This document shows positions 21,001-30,103 of a DNA stretch of 64,000 nucleotides, one piece after another. The position numbers were made by a program, and so were the translations under genes. Location: assembly GCA_025917655.1 (NCBI GenBank), contig CP084609.1, positions 806,001 through 870,000 of the forward strand, given 5' to 3'. This DNA is from Chlorella sorokiniana. Lineage: Eukaryota > Chlorophyta > Trebouxiophyceae > Chlorellales > Chlorellaceae. Numbering within the stretch: the stretch's first letter is position 1; every line of letters starts with the position of its first letter. Below the pieces are notes generated by a model. That model had not been told where the DNA came from. It saw only the letters and a program-made list of their open reading frames with translations, and did not search any database.

Positions 21001-23819
21001 CCACACGCGGTGCCCGGCGCTCACCGCGCCCCGCTGGGCCCCGCTGGGCCCCGCCCTTGCACAGCGGCGCAGTCCGCCACTCCAGCAGCGGCGGCGCGAG
21101 AGCCGCGGCTGCCACCACGGGTGCGGTTGGCCGCCTGCCCTGGGGCAGCGGGTGGTGGTGGGGGCTGGCCCCGCAGCGCCAGCAGCCCGCCGCCGCTCTG
21201 GGCCTCAAGGCAGCGCTGCCACGGCCGGCCTGGCTTGAGGCGGGGGTGCCGCGGAGGAGGGCCGGCTCGGGCGACAGCCAGCACGGAGGCCGTCCCCGCA
21301 CCGGCTGAGCTGGCATCGCCCGCTGAGCTGGCAGCCAGGCAGCTCAGCAGCGAGAGCATCGCTCCCCGCCCGAGTGCCAGGCCGCCGCCAGCTGGGCAGC
21401 AGTTGGGGCAGAGGCGCGGGCGCCGCCGCCGCCGCAGCAGCCTGGCCTCGCTGGCCGGCGAGGGCAGCTGCGCAGGGTGGGGCGCCCCCTCAGCGACCCC
21501 CACTCTCGCTCCGCCCTATCCCTCAGCAGCTGGCAGGCGGCGGCCGCCCCACTCAGTGCAGAGCAGCAGGTGGGCTGCCCGAGAGAGGGGCACACGCCCG
21601 ACCTGCACCAGGGCAGCGGCAGCGGCAGCGGCGCCGCATCAGGCGCGCACAGCGCCGGCCGCGCGGTGCCCCGACAGCCGACCCCTGCGACGAACGCGCC
21701 ACCAGCTTCAGCAGCCAGGCGCAGCAGGCGGCGGCACCGCCGCGGCTGTCGCTGGGCAGCGCGGCCGCCTCGCCCTGCCTGCCCTCCGCCGCTGACTCGC
21801 CGGCGGTGACCCCGCGGCAGCACAGCGTGCGCAGCGCGGGTCGCTGCGTCAGCGGCCTGCTGAGGGTGGAGGAGCTGCGGGGGAGGCTGCCGCCGAGGGG
21901 CACCCCGCCTCCGCCGACCGCCTCTCCCTCGCCTCCCACGCCGAGTCCTTCAACTCGGAGGAGGGCTTCGGCTCCCCCTGTCAAGCAGCGACGTGAGCGG
22001 TGGTGGCATCCCGTTGCTTGGCCATGCCGGCTGCCTGCGGGCCCTGCGGGGATCAGCCAGCAGGGCGGCTTTCCAGCCCGCTCAACCCCCCACCCTGCTG
22101 CCCCCTGCTGTGCAGAGGGCGGGGTTCAGGACGTGTTCCTGCTGGAGGAGCTGGCGCTGTCGGGGCAGGATGCTCTGATGGCGGTGGTGATGGAGTTTTG
22201 CGACCTGGGTGGGTGCTTTGTGTGTGGGGGGATTGGCAGCAATGGGGGTGGGAGGGCCAGATGAGGGAGGCTCTTGAGACCGCTGGTTGCCCTGCCTGCC
22301 GACCAGCCACCTTGCCAGCCCACTGTCCAGCCCACTGACACCCCCTCCCCCTTGAAGCAGGTTCGTTGCGCAAGGCGCTCAAGCGGCAAGCCTTCCGCCC
22401 CTCCGCCAAGTGGCCCTTCCAGACCACCTATGTGAGGCGCTGCCCGCCTGGACACGGGAGCAAGGGGGCGCTGCCCCAGTGCTGTCGCTGCTTGCAGCCC
22501 GCCTCCAGCAGCGGGCGCCCTGTCTGCTGACCATGCCGGCTCTCAGCTACCCGCCTCAGCCCCCTCCCTTGCTCCGCCCCCCACCCCCTTGCCCCCCCCA
22601 GCGCGCCCTGCTGCGCACCGCCCAGGAGGTGGCCAAGGGTGTGGGCTACATCCACGAGTTCAACGTGGTGCACGGCGACCTCAAGCCCGGCAACGTGCTG
22701 CTCAAGACGCACAAGGTGGACCGCCGCGGCTACATCGCAAAGGTGGCCGACTTTGGGCTCAGCCGCGCCCTGGACTGCGAGGACCCGCACGGCAGGCAAG
22801 GCGGATAGACAGACAGAAAGCTGGGGGGGGTGGAGAAGGGGGCAGGCGCCGGCTGCGCTGCAGAGCGGGCACTGAGCCGCCCGGCAGTGCGGTCTGAACC
22901 CGGCTTCGGCCTCATGCCCAGCCCCCTGCCCCCCTTGTCGCAGCCACGAGTCTGCCCTGGGCACCATTGCCTACACCTCCCCGAGACCTTCGCCACCAGC
23001 AGGCCCACGCTGAAGAGCGACGTGTACGCCTTTGGCATCATGCGTGAGTGTGTGGGGGGCTCATCAGTGCACCGCCTGGGCAGCCGTCACCCGGCGCTGC
23101 TGTGTTGTGTTGCCCAACCGCGAGCCTGCGTCAAGAGGCAGCATGGCGCTGCCCCAACACTTGCACGTTTTCCACCCACACGCTGCCGCAGTGTGGGAGA
23201 TGTTCTACTGCCAGGATCCATATGAGGGCCTGCTGGACGGACAGATCTGCGTGGGGGTCACGGGTGGGCCGCCGCCCTGCCTGCCCCCTCGCTGCGCCCG
23301 CCGCCTGCCCTCCGCGATTGCACCGCCCAACCGTGCCTCTCAGCAGCCTGCCTGCCCCTGTCTCCCCTCCCGGCAGACGGCACCCTGCGCCCGAGTTCGA
23401 CGCCGAGTGCCCCGAGCCCTACCGCCGCCTGGCGCAGCGCTGCTGGCACCAGGACCCCAGGTCAGCGCCGCCCACGCCTGGCCTTCGCCGCAGCTTGTGG
23501 GGGTGGCAGCTGCTTCCAATGGCACCCTTCTCTGACACGTGCCTCTTTGTCTCCCCCCCATCCACCCACTCACACGCACTGCAGCATGCGCCCTTCCTTT
23601 GAGGAGGTGGATGCGGAGCTGGTGCGCATCGAGGTGGAGTTCCGCCTGGCCTGCCACCGCACGGCGGCGGGCAGCAAGCGCGCTTCGTCCGCGTCCACGG
23701 CGGGCGCCTCCGCACCGACCTCCCGGCCCGGCAGCCCCCAGGTGCAGCCGCGTGGCGTGACCGCCGGCAGCGGCGTGCTGCACGCACGGCAGCTCCAGGC
23801 TGCGTCGCTTGCTGGTTGA
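18028..23819 (+). CDS. Membrane-anchored protein kinase with a long insert in the kinase domain
   Basis: The ATG at 18028 begins a hydrophobic anchor (LLVLVCVLPPLLLLVGFGAG), followed by a low-complexity Ser/Gly/Pro region. The N-lobe starts near 19075 with LLECIGKGATG and CVYKASW (Gly-rich loop), VAVKYIVCP (ATP-binding Lys, near 19270) and RRMSHPNVVQCYSW (near 19350). From about 19590 to 22110 the frame encodes Ala/Gln/Ser/Pro-rich sequence with Gln runs. The kinase then resumes with LLEELALSGQDALMAVVMEF (near 22140), VVHGDLKPGNVLLK (HRD replaced by HGD, near 22665), VADFGLSRAL (near 22745), LGTIAYTSPETF (near 22960), LKSDVYAFGIM, VWEMFYCQDPYEGLL and RLAQRCWHQDP. This order suits a tyrosine-kinase-like (TKL/Raf-like) kinase. 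Frame changes occur inside the insert, so its exact length is unclear. The substrate is unknown. Confidence 0.8.
20549..20583 (+). repeat. CAG microsatellite encoding poly-Gln
   Basis: A run of cag triplets (ctgcagcagcagcagcagca...) lies in the low-complexity insert of the kinase gene, and a shorter one lies near 20318-20345. In the host frame it reads as glutamine. Such runs change length readily and add disorder to the insert. Confidence 0.7.
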
Positions 23820-24155
23820 GAGGGGCGGCGTGGGCCAATGCGCTGTGCGCGGGGGCGCCATTGGCCTGCCCTGCAACAAACAGTACAGCCAGAATGAACA
23901 CCAGAATAACACCCCCAAGTCAAATCCCACGCCGTATTTGGCAGTCACTTGTGGTCCCCTAATTTCTGTTGTATGAGTAATATATGACGTAATTACACCC
24001 TCCATACTGCTCTCCCGGCCCTCAGTTTTGTGGTGAAGTGGTGCCGTGGATAACCCTGTTGCTATGTGCCACACCGGAATCCAAACTTCTACCTATATCC
24101 TGTATGTGAGCATATGTGGGCAAGTCTCGCCGATTGTAATTCAGTTCTGCAGTTC
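23820..24155. other. Convergent 3' region, no gene seen
   Basis: The kinase gene (+) and the TFIIIC subunit gene (-) end toward each other here. The stretch is relatively AT-rich. TGTAA at 24135-24139 could serve the kinase transcript and TTACA at 23994-23998 (TGTAA on the - strand) the TFIIIC transcript. In that case the two 3' untranslated regions overlap by more than 100 bases. Confidence 0.45.
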
Positions 24156-24802
24156 TCAATCAGCTGGGTGGCTCGCGCTGCTGCTGTCGTGCTGTCGGCC
24201 CCGCCGCCCCGCCGCCTCGCTCTGTGCTGTCGTCTGCCCCTCCTTCTGACGCCTCCTCCTCCGCGGGGGCTTGCGGAAGTGAATGCTCCTGTCGGTATGG
24301 CCCAGCAGCTGCACCTGGTGGCTGCTGCTGCCTGGCGCTGGCCCCGACAGGACAACCTGGGTGCCCACCGTCTCCTCAAAGGATCCCACCAGTAGCGTCC
24401 CGTCTGCCAACCGCAGCGTCGGCTGCGGGGTGTCCATACCCTGCAGCAGAGACGTCGCTTTGGGTTTGCTGCTAGGTGCAGGCTACAATGCTAGAAGAAC
24501 TGCGCGAGGTGAGGGCAGTCTGCGCGCAGTAGAAGGTGAGCACGGCGGCAGGCGGGGCCCACCTCCAGTTGCAGCCGGGAGCCTGGCGGCGGCAACGAAT
24601 CCACATCTGACAAGTCGAACACTACATAAACCGACTCGTCCTGCTGCCGTTGTAGCGCTCCTGCAAATAAAACGAGAACACACTCGAGTACTTTTGGAAC
24701 GCAAGTTCAGCCCTGATCTCAGCAGTCTTCAAACAGAGCGTCTTGGAGCAAAACCAGTGGCGCACTGCTGCACGCACCGTCAACCTCGATCGCTTGTGCC
24801 AT
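24156..24802 (-). CDS. Small TFIIIC subunit, GTF3C6/tau55-like
   Basis: This protein would be a subunit of transcription factor IIIC, which recruits RNA polymerase III to tRNA genes. Exon 1 starts at 24802 (MAQAIEVD) and ends in phase 1 before gtgcgt. Exon 2 (near 24660-24570) reads DESVYVVFDLSDVDSLPPPG. Exon 3 (24437 leftward) reads MDTPQPTLRLADGTLLVGSF, then EETVGTQVVLSG and VQLLGHTDRSIHFRK. The acidic DE-VYVVFDL opening, the D-P-L-L-G-EETVGT block and the late hydrophobic strand are the hallmarks of the triple-barrel domain of this family, here with Gln and Ser changes. After HFRK the listed frame is Arg-rich; another frame there is acidic (EAPAEEEASEGGADD), so the exact C-terminus is uncertain. 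Confidence 0.7.
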
Positions 24803-25034
24803 GTCTGTGCTGAGCCTGTCGCTGTTCGCTGGGGAAATCTCAGCAGTTATGCGTGGAAATGTTTAACTTAAATTGGGCAGCCGGGGCAATGCTCTTCTCT
24901 TGCGAATCACGACCATCTGGCCAGCACCAGCCTCTGGCGATCGCCACAGCAGCGCCAACTCATTCCTGATGCCAACGCAGGCACACCTCAGAGCAAACGC
25001 ATCCTTACAATCACCATGAGCACTGTGGAGAAGC
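24803..25034. terminator. TGTAA polyadenylation signal and spacer
   Basis: This spacer lies between two - strand genes. TTACA at 25005-25009 is TGTAA on the - strand, 26 bases past the stop of the upstream gene (25035), at the distance expected for a green-algal polyadenylation signal. The rest is the promoter-side sequence of the TFIIIC subunit gene. Confidence 0.5.
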
Positions 25035-26309
25035 TTAATCGATTTGCAGGGCAAACAGGCGGGCCATGTCGCTTGCCACCCTGGCGGTAAACTCCGCCGC
25101 CGTCTGCCGCTCCAGTGCCGCAAAGCCGCGCAGCTCTGCCAGCACACAGCTGGCCGCTTGCTCAAATGAGTCACTAGACTGTGCAAAGACTGCTGCTGCT
25201 GCCGACTGCGTCTGCTGCAAGCTGAGCACCGTGGGCGAAGCCGCTTGTGACAGCGGATGGAGAGGGCTGAGCTGCCTCTCACTGGGGGACTCGCAACAGC
25301 TGGCCGCTGGCGCGGCAGATGGGGAGGTGGGAGGCGCGGCTGCCACGCACCCAAGCTGGTAGGGAAAGGATGGCGAGGATCTTGGGGGCGAGGCCACGCC
25401 AGCTGCACTGCCCCGGCTGGGGCTGACTGCCCTCGTAATCTCTGCCAGCAGGTCTGCAGCAGGGGAGCGGCACTGGGGGCAGGAGCTGCCCCCTCCTGCA
25501 AGCTTGCGCTGCTGCCGGGGTCCACATGGGACTTGAAGGAAGCGGCTCGCTGCGCTGCCAGCCACCAGCGGCTGGTCGGCGACGCCAGGCTAGGTGTACC
25601 CGACCGACGGGGTTCTCCGACACCTTGGGTCTCTAATCTGCTGCGCCCGCGGCTGATGCCAGTGCTGCATGGCAAGGTCTGTTGGCAGGGGACAGCGCTG
25701 CCGGGGTGGCGTCTAGAGCTGCATCCGCCACCTCTTCTGTCTGGCTGTGCTGCAATTCCGGGGCGGCTACACTGCCAGGCGTGATGGTTTGCTTACCAAA
25801 CATGCGATCCAGCGTTGCAACAAGGTCCCGTGCAGCCTGCTGCGCCGGGCTGCCGTCTGCTTCTGTTGTGGACCGCGTGGCGGAGAAGCTGCGGCTGTTG
25901 TGAAAAGAACCTCCTGCTGCTTGGAAGCCTTGCAATCCCATATCTGCCTTCAGCTTGCGCACACAGTCGCCCTGCATGCAACAGGTCAACGCAGATTGAT
26001 GTACATGGGCAGGAAGAGCGACCAACGCGGGGAGCAACCACACGGCGCAAACACCCGCCGGCGGCCCAAGGCGGGCCCACCCACCGGCGAGACAATTGGA
26101 GTTTTCAGGGCCTTGTTTATGTCTCTCAGAAGCTCACTGCAGCATGCATCGATTTCGTTACAGTTTTCGCAAAAGCGAAGGTGTTAGTGCGCTGACCTGG
26201 TTTCGACCAAATTGCTCTTCATTTCAACGGTGTCGATCGCTTTGTATCGCGGAAGCTTCAAAGAGCTGCCGTTGGTCAACGCCTCCGCTGGTGTGGGCAG
26301 GTCACTCAT
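25035..26309 (-). CDS. Unrecognised protein with Ser/Ala-rich middle and helical C-terminus
   Basis: I do not recognise this gene. The ATG at 26309 opens MSDLPTPAEALTNGSSLKLP and continues to MKSNLVET. A short intron of about 60 bases with a ctaac branch-point-like motif can join this in frame to SELLRDINKALKTPI. Further exons give VRKLKADMGLQGFQAAGG (near 25960), a polar region with LVATLDRMFGKQ (near 25800), and a Ser/Pro/Ala stretch. The last part is an amphipathic helix-rich tail (SFEQAASCVLAELRGFAALE, then ARVASDMARLFALQID) ending at 25035. The frame shifts once near 25480-25570. Small polar head and long helices would fit a scaffold or complex subunit, but that is a guess. Confidence 0.55.
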
Positions 26310-26535
26310 CGTGGCTAGCGCTGGTCGTTCGCACTGGTATACATACGAGCAATGTCACTGAGAACAAAAACTGGAGCACCACCGGCAGCGAAACAAGGCA
26401 CACACAACGCCATGCTGGGAGCGTAATGACGGCGGGGCCGCTGATGCCATACCAGTGTTGGGCAAGTGCCCGGACAGTCGTGTGCAGCAAAGCAAAAGAA
26501 GGTTACCAAACCATCACAAAATGTCAAGCCGCGCA
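26310..26535. other. Spacer, no gene seen
   Basis: This is the upstream region of the unrecognised gene and the 3' region of the next - strand gene. No motif beyond short GC-poor stretches was identified. Confidence 0.3.
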
Positions 26536-29500
26536 CTACTGGTCGGGGTCCCTGGGCTCTGCGTCTGGCTGCGGCCCGCTTGTCGCGGCTGCGCTGCCGC
26601 CGCCACCGCCCGCTCGTCGCCGCCCCAGCTGCAGGAACTTGTTGAGCAGCAGCGGCGGCATGTCGGCCCCCAGCCCCCGCTGCAGCATGTCCAGCTCCAT
26701 GTACTCGAGGTCGCTGCGCGTGTGTGTGTGTGTGTGTGGGTGGGTGGGTGTGCGGGGGGTTGAAGCGCACGCACAGGCGCCAAGGCGCTAGGAGCAAGCC
26801 TGCACGGCTGCTGGGCCACCCTCCGGCGCCCCCAAAACAAACCCAGGCACAAAACACCCACCTGAGGCATGTGAGGCACTGTCGGCGCAGGAAGGCGACC
26901 ACCACGGCCACCCCCGCCTCGCCCTTGGTGTGCAGGAAGACGTCGCGAACCAGCGACAGCACTGCGGGGGACCCGGGGGAGTGGCAGGGTGAGCAGGCTG
27001 GGCGGTAGGTTGCTGCTCACGCTCTGCAGCAGCCAACCCGCTGGCCAGGCGCCAGCGTCGCCGACACACGCCGGGTTGCGCACCTTCAGGCGGCAGCTCG
27101 GGCAGCGGCAGCAGCGGCGGCGGCGGCTGCTGCACGGCGGGCAGCGCCAGCGGGGGCAGCACCGGCTGGGGCCCCGCTGCCAGCTGGTCCCAAATGCGCA
27201 GCAGGCTGGCGCTGCTGCTGGCCGGGGCGGGTGGCAGCGCGACCCCCGCCTGTGCCTGCTGCGCGGCCTCCAGCGCAGCGGCCAGAGCTGCCAGGCTGGC
27301 AGGCGGCTGCAGCAGGAGCTGGTTGGACAGGCCGGCACCCAGCGCCGCCGCCGCCGTGCCCTGCGAGTGTGCCGCCACCGTGGGCGCGCTGCAGCAGTCG
27401 CTGGTGCAGTCTTCGTGGGGGTGAGAGCAGGTGTGGAAGTGCTCGTGGGAGCGGTGGTGGTGGTGGTGGTGGTGGCGCTGGTGGCTATGCTGCGGTTGCG
27501 GGCCGTCGGCACGGGGCGGCGCCACCGGCGGCAGGCCCCGCTGGCTGTGCTGGCTGGTGCGGGCGGGCTGATGGCTGTGCGCCGTGGCGGCGCCCCGTCG
27601 CGCTGCTGAGAAGGTCGCGGCGGCGCGCTGGCAGCCGTCCGCTGCACCTGCTGCACCTGCTGCAGCTGCTCGAGCTCCTGGCGGATGTCGGCGGGCAGGC
27701 GGCGCGCCGCAGCCGCCGCCGCCGCCGCGCTGCTGCGTGCGGGCTGGCGACGCCGCGGGCGGGCCGCCGCCTCCTGGCCCGGCGGGGCGGTGGAGGCTGA
27801 GGGGGCCGCGGTGGCTGCTGACGCCGTGCCGTCGCCGGTTGAGGTGGGCTGCATGGCGGCGCCGCCTGCATCCTTCCACCCCAGCTCAGCCAGCTCATCC
27901 TGCCGCTTTCGGGTGCGATCTGCAAGCGAGGGGGCAAGTTGGGGACGTGTGTGTGGGTGAGGGGGAGTCATGTGCGTGCGGAAGGCCTCTTGCGCACAGA
28001 TCGCAGGCACTGACAGGATGCATGCTGCCAGGCGGAGCTGGGGCGCTTTGCACAGCGGGGGGCAGTGCGGCCGCACCCTTGAAGGCTCGCCGCGACTCCT
28101 CGTCACCCTCCACCCACTTGCCCGCCGCAGGGCACCTGCGTACAGGAAAGGGGCCAGGGCGTCAGGTCTCCGCGCCTCAGCCAAAGCGCGCTGGAAGGAA
28201 ACCGTGTACCGGGTTCAACGCTGCTGCCCCTCTCGAGGAACTGCACCCTCCCGCCCCCTGCCAAGGTGTGCCAGCAAATGCGCCTCTCCCCTCACACATA
28301 CACACACGCAGCGCGGGGCTCACTTGCAGGCGCAGACGGCGCAGGCGTGCACCCGCTGGCACAGCTCGTATGCTGCCGCCGCGTCGCCCGCCAGCTGCAT
28401 CACGTCGGGCGCTGCCGGCACTCGGGGCAGTTCCTGCAAGGGCGGAGGCGGTGTGTATGTGCGTGTGTGTGTGGGGGGCAGCTGTTGGTATGCGTGGGGA
28501 GGAAGGAAGCGCAGGTAGGCGCCGGGTAGAAGGGCGAGGCAGCTGAGCAGCCACTGGCCGCTACCCTGCTGCAGCCAGCCACCGCCCCTCTCTCTGCGCG
28601 CCCCCTGAGCGCGCCTGCAGGGCGGCGTCTTCTTGCGGCACTGGCAGCGGCGCAGGTGCAGGCGGCCGCCGGCTGCGTCCAGCTGGTTGGACAGGCCGTC
28701 GCGCACTGAACGCACAGGGGTCATGCGGAGGGAGGGACAAAGTGTGAGGGACCCGGGAGTGGCTGGGCAGCGGGGCGCTCCAAACGAACACACCAGGCGG
28801 GAGGGCGGCAGCCCCAGGCGGCGCAGCCACGCAGGCGCCCCCACCCGTGTAGCCGTGCCCGCAGAAGGGGCACTGCTCCGGCGGCGCTCCCCGCTTGCGC
28901 TTGGTGCCCTGCGGGGCCGGAGGGACCAGCAGCTTCTCGTCCACCTGCGCAGCTGCAGCCCCGCCGCCGCCGCCGCCCGGCAGAGCCGCGCCGCCGCCAG
29001 CCGCAGCGCGCCGCCGCTGCAGCTCCCGCGCAAGCAGCTCTGCCAGGGCCTGCAGGCGGTACAGGGCGTCACGCGCCTCGCGCAGCGCCTCGTGCGCCTG
29101 CCAGGGCGGGGGTGGGTGGAGGCGGGGGCAAGAAGCAAGGCCGGGTGGGAAGGCGCAGCCTCAGTCAGGGTGGGGCCTGAAACGCTGCCCAGCCCCCCAG
29201 GGGCATGTGCGCAGCGTGCGGGAGCACTGGCACGGCATAAGGGGCCGCTGCAAAGGAAGCCCAGAGCTCAGCCAAGCTCACCGCGTGCGCCGCCGCAACC
29301 TTGGCGTGCCACTCGGCTGAGCGCTGCTCGTTGCGCTGGTCGGCGCGGAAGGCGTCGCGCGCTGCAGCCCGCTCAGCGTCAGCCTGCGTCAACGTGGGTG
29401 CGTCGTGAGTGCGGCAAGAGGGGCGGGGCTGTTGGGCGCCGTGCAGGGCTGCCCGGGAAGAGGCGAGCCCAGCGGCAGCCGCCAATCCCAGAGAAAAACG

Positions 29501-29842
29501 CACCGCCCGATGCGCATCCCTGGCCGCCAAGAAGGCCTTGTCCGCGCCGGCAACCTCCTCGTGCACCGCCGTGGCCCACTGCACCAGTGCGTTGTCCGAA
29601 CCCTCGCTGAGGCGGGCGCGATGCTCCTGCTCCACCTGCGCTGCGACCAGCGCCTTGCTGAGCGGGGCGGAGGTCGCGCCCGAGGGCGAGCCGCCCCGAG
29701 CGCTGCTGCCGGCCCGTGCAGGCTGCTGTCCCCTCCTCTGCCGCCCCCTGCCGCCACCATTGGCTGTGGGCTGCGGGCTGCCGCCCTCGCTGCCCTCTGG
29801 GTGCGTGGCCGCGGCCTCGGCCAGCACGTCCAGCTCCGCCAT
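26536..29842 (-). CDS. Uncharacterised Cys-cluster and His-rich protein
   Basis: The ATG at 29842 opens MAELDVLAEAAATHPEGSEG. A helical region follows (LVQWATAVHEEVAGADKAFL; AAARDAFRADQRNEQRSAEW; EALREARDALYRLQALAELL). From about 28890 come four Cys groups in order: EQCPFCGHGYTG, LRRCQCRKKTPPC, LCQRVHACAVCACK and CPAAGKWVEGDEE, which together look like a zinc-binding module. The middle is low-complexity and contains QRHHHHHHHRSHEHFHTCSH (near 27450) with more Cys behind it. The last exons read SLVRDVFLHTKGEAGVAVVV, FLRRQCLTCLR and DLEYMELDMLQRGLGADMPP and end at 26536. Frames change several times, mostly at introns. I do not recognise the family. A metal-binding regulatory or chromatin role is possible but unproven. 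Confidence 0.55.
26718..26756 (-). repeat. (CA)n tract before a splice acceptor
   Basis: The + strand reads gcgtgtgtgtgtgtgtgtgt then gggtgggtgggtg. On the - strand of the host gene this is a (CA)n and CCCA tract ending a few bases before the AG that precedes the DLEYMELD exon. It takes the place of a polypyrimidine tract. Confidence 0.65.
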
Positions 29843-30103
29843 CAACCGTGGGCTTTGAGGCCTGGCAATAGCTTGGCAAGCTACACCGCGCGCCACAGGC
29901 ACGGCGCGCTCGAAGCCAGCGCACAGGGATGCTGGGGACTGAGCCGTCTTTTGCCTTCACCAAGGCTACGTGCAAAGAGAATCAACGACGTATTGGCCAA
30001 GTATTTTATGCCTGCACACAGCGACAGCTCGCCACCGGGCCCCCTATCATGGCGGCGCCTTGATGGCACCCTGCCGCACGCCCCAAGTTTGATCGCCAGC
30101 TGT
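29843..30103. other. Spacer between two - strand genes
   Basis: About 260 bases of lower GC content. This is the promoter side of the Cys/His-rich gene and the 3' side of the RS-rich gene. Nothing else is recognised. Confidence 0.3.
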
